From Spinacia oleracea (Eukaryota; Streptophyta; Magnoliopsida; Caryophyllales; Amaranthaceae): a stretch of 64,000 nt of DNA. Position numbers and translations under genes: made by a program. The DNA lies in NCBI RefSeq assembly GCF_020520425.1, contig NC_079491.1:20389449-20453448 (forward strand), given 5' to 3'. Below, one piece after another: positions 9,893 through 21,516 of the stretch. The notes under the pieces were generated by a model that saw only the letters and a list, made by a program, of their open reading frames with translations, was not told the DNA's origin and did no database searches. The first letter of the stretch is position 1, and each line of letters opens with the position of its first letter.

Positions 9893-12800
9893 ATGGCTGC
9901 TAAACGGCTTGCTCCTGATATCGAAACCGATGCTAAACTTCATACCGAAAAAAGGCTGAAATCCATGCCTTCTTTTGCATCGTATGTAATTTCATTTTGG
10001 ATTTTGAATTATTTAGACTTTATTCTCGTCGCCTTCTTCATGTCCAAATTACAAATTCTTTCAAAAAAAATTGATACTTTTTTTTTCCCTGTTATAATAT
10101 ATTTTTATTGACCTTAATACTCCGTATATAAGTTTATCAAGAGCTTAAATTTTGATAAATTAACTTATTTTAATTATATTTTATTTATGATAAACATTTA
10201 ACTAATTGTTGTTGAGGAGGATTTGCAGAGATAATAAACAAAAATGTTGTTGGATTTTGCAGTGTGATTGGAGAAGTAATGATGGCGAGGTCTTTCCAAT
10301 CTTTCGTCACTTCATTTGAGCCTATGCTTAGGCGTGTGGTATGACCTGGTCCTCGATCTCAATTCATTTTGCAATATACTACGTATATTTAGTTTATTCA
10401 CTACTTAATTAATGTAACTTTTTAAATGTATATATATACTTTGTACATTATATTTCCATGCACTTAAAATCAGTAATCACTTTGATAATAATACAATTTG
10501 GACACTAGTTACTACTACCTTACTACTTACTAGTAACATGAAACCTAAATCAGAATAGATATTGGCCGGGTTTTTAATTACTGTACATTCATTAAATCGA
10601 GTGTTTATGCACACAATGCGTATGTGACACATGTACATTTTATATGAATATTGCAATTTTATTATTTACCTAGATAAAGTAGAAACATTTATATGTAGTT
10701 GTTTAATTGATTTGATTTTTTTTCTACGAATAGATGATTTTACTTTCTTTTTTTCATTTAAACACACTTTAAACGATTGTAAGGGTATATTATGTACTAC
10801 TTCCTATTCACAAGGGTACACCAAAAAGTCCAATAACTAATACTTATTCGGTGCCATTGTTAGTTTTCAATTTTTGATCTTTGATTTAGTAAGTCATAAT
10901 GATTTAGATTGAATTATGAACTACAAAATAAAGATATTTTTTTTGGGTTTTTATTTTGTAAAAAAAACAAAAAACGATAGTGAACAACCTTTAGTCATGT
11001 GTTCCCTTGTACAATTAGAAACATAAAGAATTAAGTCTGTTGTACAAATGTCAAATGCTTAGAAGGAATAAATGTTTCCGGTGACGTGAAATAAACATCT
11101 TTATAAGACCATAATTAAAAACGTCAAAGGGTTACACAAGTTGTACGTAAATTTATCAATGATTAAACTTACATATATAGGCTGATATTTGTACTGACTC
11201 AATCTTAATTAATTAATTAATTAGGTGAATGAAGAAGTGGAACGAGGAATCCAAAGAACAATGCGCAACATGAGTAGGTCTCCTTCACTACGAATCCAAG
11301 CTCCACAACCAGCATACATGAAATTAATGTTTGCAAACAATAATTTGCCAACAATATTTACATGCAACAAAATATCAGACATCAATGGAGAACCACTAAA
11401 ACTTCAACTAGTAGAACAAATAGGCGAACAAATCACACAAAAGAAACTACCACACCATGTGAAGGTTGAAATAGTAGTCATCGATGGTGATTTTCCGTCG
11501 ACGGACCGTGAAATATGGACCGTGGATGAGTTTGATAAGAGTATCATCAAACCAAGATCAGGAAGACGACCACTCATTGCAAAAGATGTCAACTACACTA
11601 TTAAGAATGGGGGTGACGGTGTAACGGTAGCCGAACTCGAGTTTACCGATAACTCTAGCTGGATTCGGAGCCGGAGATTCAAACTTGGTGCTAGAGTCAT
11701 TGGTGGTATCTCAAATGGTGATAGAATACTTGAAGCTTTAACTCACCCTTTCATTGTCAAAGACCAACGTGGTGAAGGTTAGTTCACTTTTGTTTTCACA
11801 TATTTCATTTTGATAATGCATGTTTTATTACATTTAACATATATATTACCTAAAATATATAGTTTTTGGCCTGTTACCTTTCTTTTGGACTAGAAATTTT
11901 TGGACTCAACTCAACTTATTAGATTTGAATTCAACTGAACTTATTCGAAATGTACTATAAATTATGTGTCAATCTAAACTTGTATCATTCTTCTATGTAG
12001 TATTATATTCCATATTTGATAGATCAACTTTCCATTTGTGTCTAGTTATTTTTCTTCTACTTTTCCGTTTATACTTTTTATTTCTTAATTAATGTTCAAT
12101 ATACCATGAATCAATAAAAAGATAGGAATACGCGTGGAATCGATATAAATTGACGTCTCTATCTATCTATAAATTTATCAAAAGGTGAATATAATATAAT
12201 TAGATAATAATGTGACATAAAATGTTCTACCAATTCATCTTTGGAGAGAAGAAATAATATAAGTTGTTGGAGTTTGAGGGAGCTCATTTTGTACAAGCTC
12301 AAGCCACGTCAGCTGCGTTATTCATAGGAATGACTCAAACATTAACAGGTTAATCTATGTAGGTAAGGTGTTGGTTCTGTAAGATATTGTGAATTTCCGT
12401 GCATTAGAGCGTATTTTATTAAATAAATATATAGGAATAACAATTATGAGTATTAATTGAATCAGGTAAAGTAATATGACTAGAAGTTTAATGTATAACA
12501 AATATCCTAAGAGAATTCTATCTCTATCCGGTTCAATAAGGTGTTCTTCTTTCCAACTTAGAAAAATTCTTCCTAAAAGTCCTATGGCCCATGTTGCTCT
12601 ACGTGCTCAAATTGTGATTGGTGAAAACAAGTGTAGTATTAGTTGGGTGGCTATTATTGGCGACACTCTCTAAAGGGATAATATGTACTACCTCCGTTTC
12701 AGAAGGTTCTTTACGCTTTGAAAAATGTGTCCAAAGTATAAAAATTTTGACCGTAATTCTCACCATTATATACATCAAAACGTTGCATGTAAGATCTTGT

Positions 12801-15782
12801 TAGATTGGTCTCGGGATGTATTTTCAGAATATCAAATTTTTATAATTTTTTCACATACGAAATTGGATATATTATTAGTTAAATATTGCATTAGAGTCCG
12901 TGCAAATAATAACTGTAAAGATCTTTTTGAAACGGAGGTAGTATGAACATGAAATGAATTCACATCTACTACGAAATTATCAAGGTTTAATTAGTGAAAA
13001 GGAGTTGTGCTTTTGACGAGAATGATGCTCATATATTTGGCCTCTTTCGGAAGACTTGTTCTTATTAACACTCGTTGACTTCATTATATATATTTAATTT
13101 TGTCATACTTGGATGCCTTTAATTTGTGGTTCTTGTCTTTCTAATTCTATCAATAATATCCGTATAAGTTTTAAGAATGGTCCCAATCATGAAAAAATAC
13201 TATTCCCTCCATTTTTTTTAATATATGATAATACGAATATATACACAGTAGTACAATTTTAAAGGTGGTAACTAATTAATTAATCAACATAGGTTCGCGC
13301 GTGCTCGAGCCCAAGAATTGTAGTTTCCTTGGGCAGTGGCTTAATTAAGAGGTGTCGTCTTACATATATAGCTAAACTGGCTAACCTAATATATGTGTTA
13401 GTTCAATAGGGTAGTTCTTCTTATAGATTACCTTCTAAAACCAAAGTATAATCATTTATTACATTACTAGTTTTCTACGAATTACTCCCTGCGTTCCTAA
13501 ATAAGTGTCACTTTTACATTTTTGGCGTTCCCTTATAAGTGTCACATTTCTATTTTTGAACATGTACTTTTCCCACTTTTCTATAAATCATAATTACTTT
13601 TCCTTACACATTCTACACTTTTCCACTTTTCAATCCCCACATACACTTTTATTTATACTTTATTCAATTAAACAATTATCTACTTTATCATTTTCCCAAA
13701 AAAAACATTCTCAATCATTAACTCTTACACACTTTACACTTTTCTTAAGCACCGTGCCGAGGCCCAAAAGTGACACTTATTTAGAAACGGAGGGAGTATT
13801 AAATTGAATGACATTTAATTAATTGTGACCATACTCAATGGTGTGGCAGTTGATCGAGTTAGAGGTGAGCGACGTAGTATGTGGTATGAATGTACATATA
13901 ATTGTTTAATACCACGTAATTGTTAAACAGTTTTTTACAAAAATTTGTATAATAAATTTTCTAAACATATTAATGTGTCAATCGATACGTATTATTAATA
14001 ATTTATTTTGCTTAATTATATTTATAATTAACATTAAGGGTGATAGACATCAAATTAATGTTTTCCATTTTATCTGACACTTAAAAAAGATTTAGAGATT
14101 CACTAATATGATGCTTGTATAATTCTTAATGTTATTAGAAAATAATTATCATTGATGTTAAATATTTTGCCCACAACCATTTGCAGTATACAGGAAACAT
14201 TATCCACCAACGCTTGAAGATGAAGTATGGCGCCTAGAGAAGATTGGAAAAGATGGAAAATTCCACAAAAGACTTGCGCAAGCTGGTATTCAAACTGTCC
14301 AAGGTTTCTTAAAATTGTCTGCTATCGACCCTACTAAGCTCAAGAAGGTAATTAATTAAATAATAAATCCTATTTTCTTCCATATTTTCCTATTTAGAGA
14401 GAATTGAAGTCAATTTTAAAGATAATCGGCACTAGAAAAATGCAAATAAAGATATGGCTTGAATTATTGTGTATATTGACAAAAAAAACAGATACTAGGT
14501 GGGAAAAAAGGCGGAATGACGGACAAAATGTGGGAGTCGATATTGAAGCATGCAAAAACGTGCAACATTGGCAACAAACAATACATATGTCATGGATCAA
14601 ACTATGCAATAACTTTGGATGCTACTTGTAATATTGTTAGTATCAACATTGATGGAGATTTATACTCCACTCCAGATTTCATATCTCGTATTAAGGTATC
14701 AAATTGTCGTCATTTCTGTTTTATTCAATCATCTAATTTATCGCAATTGTATACTACTTAATTTGACTTAAACACCATGCCTTAATTGTTACTAACAATT
14801 TGTTAGCATTAAGAACGTACATATTTACGGAGTAGTACGTACGTTATGGGTGAATTTGTAAATGTTAATTACGTCAATTTAATAAGATATTGTACGTTTG
14901 ACATATATGTTCAGAATGAGACAATTGATGAGTTGGTGAAGAACGCGTATGAAAATTGGGATTCCTTGCAAGAATTGGACATACCAGTCAATCAGTCTTC
15001 TTTGCAACTATTTCAAGGTGAGCAACTTAATTATGATCTAAACCTCTACTTGATATTTTTTTTTTTTTTAAGAATTTAGTCAACTACCAAGCTTATTATT
15101 ATCTTAATAAAGGAATACTACATAATAATATTTGATTGTATATACGGGACAAATTTGGCAATTACTATCTACTGTATGTATCAGCCACTCTGATCACATA
15201 TTGTCTAGAGAAAAAAGTTGTTGGTAAAATTGGACGGAATATGACATCATATTGTGTGCATTAGCGATAACTTGCTCCGAATTAATCAGTTTAAGTGAAT
15301 TATCGATAACTTAGTTTACAAAATAATTGGTATTTCAATTTTCTTTTATGTTTTTAATTAATTACTTAATATCAACTTAAATAATTTTATGACGTCAAAC
15401 GTTGACTTAGATAGTTACGTTCTAGGTAGTAAGTGACAAAACGACTACTAGTTTTGGTAGTAATTGATAATTTCTTATATACGGAGTACATATATATTAG
15501 ACGCATAACTTCAAACATCAATAACTCCCTATTTTAATTATTTATCTATAATTTTTAATTGATTTATCACATACCAGTCGGAGTAATTATTTAGTATGTG
15601 TAAAATAATTCTCATGGATTTATTGTATTTACATTTTCCATATAGGTAATAATGTGGCAGAGTGCAGCAATACTCAGGAATGTGTTATGCCATACGATAT
15701 AGTAGTTGGTGGACTTAATGAAATAGAGGGTGGTGATATGATCATCAACGGCATGGAATTTGGAAATTGGAATATGCTCTGA
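9893..15782 (+). CDS. CBP60: Calmodulin-binding protein 60 (CBP60/SARD1-like) transcription factor
   Basis: This is a plant-specific nuclear DNA-binding factor of the CBP60 family, some members of which bind calmodulin and switch on salicylic-acid defence genes. Seven exons join in phase: 9893-9981, 10263-10338, 11225-11777, 14187-14347, 14492-14695, 14915-15017 and 15646-15782 (TGA 15780-15782), giving 440 aa. The start MAAKRLAPD is the usual family N-terminus. [16 protein letters not shown] leads into the conserved core: [49 protein letters not shown] and [20 protein letters not shown] block sits in exon 5. Length is near SARD1-type members and shorter than most CBP60s. The C-terminal tail is poorly conserved. 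Intron 3 (2.4 kb) holds two Stowaway MITEs. Which subgroup it belongs to, and whether it binds calmodulin, cannot be settled by eye. Confidence 0.93.
12688..12941. mobile_element. Stowaway-type MITE in CBP60 intron 3
   Basis: Terminal inverted repeats CTACCTCCGTTTC / GAAACGGAGGTAG are flanked by TA on both sides. It is 254 bp and the same family as 51730-51985. Confidence 0.85.
13485..13796. mobile_element. Stowaway-type MITE in CBP60 intron 3
   Basis: Ends CTCCCTGCGTTCCTAAATAAG / TTATTTAGAAACGGAGGGAG with TA duplications (13483-13484 and 13797-13798), 312 bp. It is a second family distinct from 12688-12941. A 100-residue open frame inside is repeat sequence. Confidence 0.85.
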
Positions 15783-16437
15783 AGGGTTCATTATATAGCA
15801 ACTTGTAAATAATTTATTCAATTTGTAGTTTGTACATAAATAAACTTCACTTCTTTTAATTTATTGTATTATAGGATACCCTCCCCTCGAGTGGAGTACT
15901 CTTTACTCTTTAGTCGTCTCTAGTATTAACGAGATTTCAAATTTCAGCTTGAACATCTTTGTATATTTAATTGATTATTGTAATTAAGTGTAGCATTCCT
16001 TATATATTATTAATGAAATTTTTAGCTTTTCGTCGTTAAGAAATTGTCTTTTATATAAGTCAAGTGATGATCCTAGTCATTGCATGTATTTTGAGATATT
16101 TTTTTCAAATTCGGTGAAGTATAAATATATAATATAATCTTCATTGTATATCGTTTTGAGTATAAATTAGTATTGGTTAAATATCGGTTATCATATTTCG
16201 AGTTACGTTACGAAGTCGATATATACTTGAAAATAAAAACGTTGGCTAAAACCTCGTTGGATTAGGAACTTTCGGAACAAGCGTGAAGTACTCTATTCAA
16301 CCTTTTCCAAACAGATGTATATACGCATGATCTGATTAAATGGAAAAACATTGTTACGTTAGTATTTCCTATGAAGTTAACAAGGGAATTTACTTCCCAT
16401 GAAATAAAATTAATACCCAAAGGAACTAAATATGTAA
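15783..16437. other. CBP60 3' flank
   Basis: Probable 3' untranslated region (AATAAA-like words near 15838) followed by AT-rich intergenic DNA. No gene seen. Confidence 0.4.
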
Positions 16438-16740
16438 TATCTCCGTTTCATAAAGATCTTTACAGTTACTATTTGCATAAATATTAAGACAAAAGTAGAA
16501 AAGTTGGTTGAATATGATAAAATATGGATAAAGTAAGATAAACGTGTAAAAATGTAGGTGAATGTAAGGAAAAAAAATGAATAAAGTAAGATAAAGTGAG
16601 TGAAAAATTGTAAATATTGTGGCTTAAGAAAGATAAGGTGGTAAATTTTCATGTCCAAATATAGAATAAAGCAAGGTGTAAACAACATTATAAAATGAAC
16701 TAAAACGGAAAGTATAAAGACTATTTTGAAACAGATGTAG
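16438..16740. mobile_element. Diverged Stowaway-like MITE
   Basis: Inverted ends TATCTCCGTTTCATAAAG and TTTTGAAACAGATGTAG resemble the CTACCTCCGTTTC family, but both ends have substitutions, so borders are approximate. Confidence 0.55.
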
Positions 16741-16867
16741 TATTATAACAATGTCTTTTCCCTTTTCTAATTACTTTGGAGTCACAAAATTGCGCTGCGG
16801 TGGTTAAACTTTTACATTATGAATAAAGGGTCATGAGTTCAAGCATTGATACAATATCAAGTCATGA

Positions 16868-17060
16868 ACCAATTGGGGTTGGCATGAGTGGTTAAGGGTT
16901 TCTTGCTCCTTAATCAAGATCTTGGGTTCAAGTCTTGGGTATGGAAAAAACCTCAGCTGAGAGGGATGCTGCCCAACGGGGTACCCGTATGAAATTCCGT
17001 GAGAATTAGTCCATTAGCCGAAGGTGGTGGGAACTCCTCGTAGTAAAACCCCAAAAAAAA
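16868..17060 (+). mobile_element. tRNA-derived SINE with target duplication
   Basis: An internal RNA polymerase III promoter is visible: A box TGGCATGAGTGG at 16880-16891 and B box GGTTCAAGTC at 16925-16934. The tail is CCCC followed by eight A. The insert is flanked by AAGTCATGA at 16859-16867 and again at 17059-17067, a retroposition duplication. The length of about 190 bp fits plant SINEs. Just upstream (16792-16850) a second, decayed B-box-like word, GAGTTCAAGC, suggests an older SINE beside it. Confidence 0.8.
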
Positions 17061-17423
17061 GTCATGATGATACATATAGAGATGACATGTACTTCACTTT
17101 GTAGTCTCAATCAACACAAACAGAGAATTAGCTATATTTGGGATTTTCAATCCCAAATTCAACTCTTTATCCCTCCTATCAAGCAACCCAACCATTATTG
17201 AATAGACTTAGTTCCTCCAAAAATAATAAAATCTGTGGTTATTCATTACGGTTATACGCTATGATGAGAAAGCATGATAATTAATTTTATAGTAGTATAG
17301 TGTTTTAATAAGTCAGTCAAAGTCTGAACTAAATTTATGTCTTGGTTTGGTGATTAAGGTCGATTGAAGGCCTATGTTGCGTAAGTCGGATTCCCCTTTC
17401 CTGCTTGTTGCGGGAACCTTTTT

Positions 17424-17822
17424 ACAAAAGCTTTTGTGTAAGATCGTCTAACGGTTAGACCACCTTTTTGGTACTAACTAAACTAGTGTAAAACATAACT
17501 AATTGAATAACAAAATAGTTAAGGTATAAATACAAATAGTTAAATTTATTAGTCGAATAGTTATTTTTTTCGAACAAACTTATTAATAACTAAAACTCAT
17601 AAAATCTTAACTAATTGATCTCATTTGCTTAACTAATAAGTTTCATTGTTTAACTAATTGATTCAGTGCTTAACTAATAGGTTTGATTGCATAACTACTT
17701 GGTTTCGTTGCTTAACTAATTGAATTTCAAACTTAACTAATTGGTTTCCGCGGTTGACTAATTAGTTAAAGTGCATACATAAAAGTGGTCTAACCGTTAG
17801 ACCGTCTTTCCTAAAAGTTTGT
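17424..17822. mobile_element. Mutator-type (MULE) MITE with 9-bp target duplication
   Basis: Long inverted ends of roughly 45 bp (ACAAAAGCTTTTG...GTCTAACGGTTAGACC versus its inverse ...GGTCTAACCGTTAGAC) are bordered by AACCTTTTT at 17415-17423 and 17823-17831. A 9-bp duplication and long TIRs indicate the Mutator superfamily. The middle (17590-17770) consists of degenerate 20-28-bp repeats around TTAACTAATTG/AACTAATAGGTTT. Confidence 0.8.
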
Positions 17823-18084
17823 AACCTTTTTAAAGGCAATGAGGTAACGATAGATGAAGACTAAAAGATATCCTTACCAAAACTCTTGTTTTGGACATTT
17901 CCTAATCATGTGACAACTACGTTAAGATATTGTTATTTGAATAATAGCTACAAGCCTACAAGTCATTGTTCTTAGTTCTTACATGCACTGATGCACATTC
18001 CTGTTGACAAAAAAAATGAAACAATTTCAGAAGACACGTTTACAAGCACAGAGACTTGTGCATTAGCATGACTACTTTCATGAG

Positions 18085-20609
18085 CTATATAAACTCGTCA
18101 ATATTTTCACAAACTTGATTATCATTACCATTTAAAGAAGAAATTGGATAATCACTTCCATTAAAAACAGCAGTAGCGTTGTTTGAGACGTCGTATACTA
18201 CAACATCTTTGACACTTTCTTCACCCTGAATGTTTTTCAAACTTTGCAGCACTTGTTCCATACAAGGCCTTGTTTCACTGGTAGCTTGCAGGCATTTAAA
18301 ACTGAGGTCTGCCACGGCAATTACCTGCTCCCTCACCTTGCAATTCTTCTTAACCTTTAGCTTCGGATCAATGAATCCGCTCCAATCACGTTTCAGTATC
18401 CTGTTAATAGCTAAATGCGACAAATTAATCTCTTGGCGATTTCTGTTTCTGTCAACTGCAGGCTTTCCTGATATAATTTCGGCTAAAACTACTCCAAAAC
18501 TGTAAACATCACTTTTATTTGTCAACTGATAACATTGCTGATACTCTGGATCAACATAACCAGGGCTTCCTTGTGGTGTGGTTGATACATGGGACACGTC
18601 CAAGGGGAAGAGACGCGAAAGCCCAAAATCTGCTACTTTGACAGAGCAGTTAATATCAAGCAAGATGTTCTTTGTTTTGACATCACGGTGGATAATATCA
18701 GAGGAATGTAGGTAGACTAATGCACTAGCGGTTTCTATTGCAATCCTTAGCCTAATAGGCCATGGAAGTGATCTGAGTTTCGCTTTGTGTCCATGCAGAT
18801 GGTCTGCAAGGGTGCCATTTGGGACATATTCGTATACAAGCACCAGTTCAGGGCTGCTACGGATGGTACATCCATAAAGCTTTACCAAATGCTTATGATC
18901 TAACCGAGTTAGGATCTCAAGCTCGTTCATGAATTGAACAACTTGTTTGTCCTGCTTCTCGTAGAGTCGCTTAACTGCAACTTCTCGTCCATCATCCAAT
19001 ATTCCTACTCATCCAAGAAAATTACACACAAAAAAAATTCAAATTAAGTAACAAATTAAATTAAACACATAATTGTTCTTTAATATTCTGAGTCACATAC
19101 CGTGGTACACAGTCCCAAAGCCTCCTTTACCAAGTTCTTTACAAGGGTCAAAGCCGTTTGTGGCTTGTTGAAGCTCCATATAAGAGAACAATTGAGCTCC
19201 AAAATACGAACTTTTCTCTTCAAGGATTGTTGGTAATGACGGAGGGATCTTCTGTGAGGGCAAGGGTGATGAAGAATGATAATCTTTTTTACTTCGTACA
19301 AAGACAAACACTGTGATCATGATGAAGAGTAAGCCAGCTGCTGCTCCAACTCCTGTCCCGGAACCATATTAACTCAAGTCAGTATTCAGGGGAGAAATAA
19401 TGAAATATGATTTGGTTCAGTTCCATGGAAAGTACACAAAACACAGTGTTACAGAAGCAAAAAAAAAGAAATCAGTAGTTCAAGGCGGTAGTATATGAAA
19501 CTGTCACCTATTCCAACCTTAGCTTCCAGGTTCATGCCTTTACCTGCAATGTTCAATCATGAAAAGTAACAGCACATTAATGAACTGAACTGAACTGAAG
19601 TCTGTAGACTGATTACACCGACTTACACGAATCATTCATTATATCTAACGAATTGCAGATAAAATTAACTTCAACATTAGCCAATCTTTTCTTTCTCATA
19701 CCACAATAAAAAATACACAAGGGTTTAAGTTCTTTTGAAACTGTAACTTTAAGTGACTTACTTCAGAGAGAAATGTTTAGAATGAAATTAAAGGGAGATA
19801 AAAGTCATACTTGGTGTTTGAGCAATTAGCTGAGGACAGACTGTGGGATATGATCCACTTTGGCAAAAGCAAATTGATTGACCCAAACTCATATTGTATC
19901 CACAACATCCACCTGAGATGTAACAATCCTGGCATTGACCTTGATCAATCACCCATTTGACCTCAAACCCTCTCTTTAAAACATCCCCAATTCTTGATGA
20001 AGGATGAAAAACCAAGTCTTCATACGCGTTTCTAAAGACAGGAACGTATAGCTTGATGCCACAAATATCTCCAAGCTCATGCTCCCAGCTATCCGTAATC
20101 ACAAGGAAAGAAAGGCGATTAAGGTAACTTCCTTTACAATCAAAGCTAAAAGGCGCACCACCAAGATGTTTTAACTCAGGACAATCATAGTACAAAGAAG
20201 CATTTCTAACATTAGAAGTGTAGTTGAAGAGGTCCAAATCCAACGTTGTGTTATACAATAAGTGCCCTGGTTGAGGGCATTCACCTTGGGAAAATCCTTC
20301 GCTTACTATCCTTAATGTGCTGGTGTTGTAATTGATACTGAGTACATTGTACATCCGAGACATGATTTTGATTTTGAGATTACTTCTGTGACAAGAAAGA
20401 TTAAAACCTGGATGTCCACAGTATTCAGGACGTCCATTACCCCAAAAAGGATAAGAGATTTTAAAACTGGATTTCCCACAAGTAGTGCTGGTGTTAAAAA
20501 TGCAGGCTTCATATTGTGAGCCACGATAATGTTGTAATGAAAAAGAAGGATCAACATTATTGTAAAGGATAATGAAGAAAATAGATTTAATGAGATTTAG
20601 AAGATGCAT
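18085..20609 (-). CDS. LRK10L: LRK10L/WAK-like receptor serine/threonine kinase (copy 1)
   Basis: Plasma-membrane receptor kinase of the LRK10L family. Exons on the minus strand: 20609-19811, 19543-19508, 19352-19101 and 19004-18085, phases 1-1-1, 668 aa. Signal peptide (residues about 1-24); GUB_WAK galacturonan-binding-like domain (CG.SSFKISYPFW, CGHPGFNLSC); WAK-associated Cys-rich tail (QCQDCYISGGCCGY, CFCQSG). The small exon plus exon 3 encode the membrane helix (GLLFIMITVFVFV). The kinase carries GKGGFGTVYHG, AVKRL, HRDVKTKNILLD, DFGLSR and GSPGYVDPEY, so it should be active. Members of this family in other plants act in disease resistance and drought/ABA responses. The ligand is unknown. 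It is one of four related loci lying in the same orientation. Confidence 0.93.
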
Positions 20610-21516
20610 AACAATCTATCTGAAGAATTTCAATCAAATTGCTATTATTATGATTACTATATAACATATACTAGTACGGACATTTTGCTGGCTGAGTCCT
20701 GTTGTGATGGGTTGCACGTTTAAGAAATAATGGCAAAAGTTCTTTAATTTGATGCCATACTAATGACATCAGTAAACATGTTTTAATAATTTCAAAGAGG
20801 AATTTGCAAACATTTTAGGACAAAAAACCCATTCGTTCATTGTTTCATTACTTCATGCATTTTTCTACGTGTAGATTATGATACAAACCTTGATACAAGT
20901 GTTGACTCTCATATATATACTCAAACATAGAATTTACCCTGCTTCGGCACATAATTAGTTAATGAATGGAGTAATTTGCATTTTTTTAAGAAAAAAGCAA
21001 TCTTTATCTTCATGAATTATAGGTTAAATCGCGTGCATATACCAAACCTAAAAATCAATAAGGGACGGAGGGAGTACGGAGTACCCCTGCTTCGGCACTC
21101 ACCAAAATTTGATCAGAAGTACCCTGTTTCTGAACTCTGAAAGAACACTTTTATGTACAGTTCTATATTACCATTGCTGAAATAAACGTTTGACAACAAC
21201 AGTTATTCTTGTTCTTTTTTCGAGTGAATATGATGTTTAAGCATATTGTCAATGTAACAAGCTAAGCATCCAGATTAAAACTCGTCATGCATACAACTCT
21301 TAGTCATAATTGTATAGTCATATAAGCACATATGCAGGCTTGCAGACAACATCTAACTAAACACAATTGAAGTTACAATTAACTAGAGTAGTAGAGTATG
21401 TATAATTGTGTACAATCATTCTTTCTGAAGAACACTCGAATAACTTTGTGTTTTTCTTGCTACGAGCTTCATGAACCGAAAAACTTATACAAGTGTTATA
21501 ACCAAACAAGTAAAGA
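20610..21516. other. Promoter side of LRK10L copy 1 and 3' side of copy 2
   Basis: No gene seen. A lone MITE-end-like GGGACGGAGGGAGTA lies near 21062-21076. The word CCTGCTTCGGCAC appears twice (about 20939 and 21087). Confidence 0.4.

Noticed and set aside
13505-13807. 100-codon open frame
   Set aside because: Lies entirely within a Stowaway MITE with clear TIRs.
16880-16934. Functional tRNA gene
   Set aside because: A and B boxes are present, but the sequence does not fold into a full acceptor stem and has a SINE tail with target duplications.
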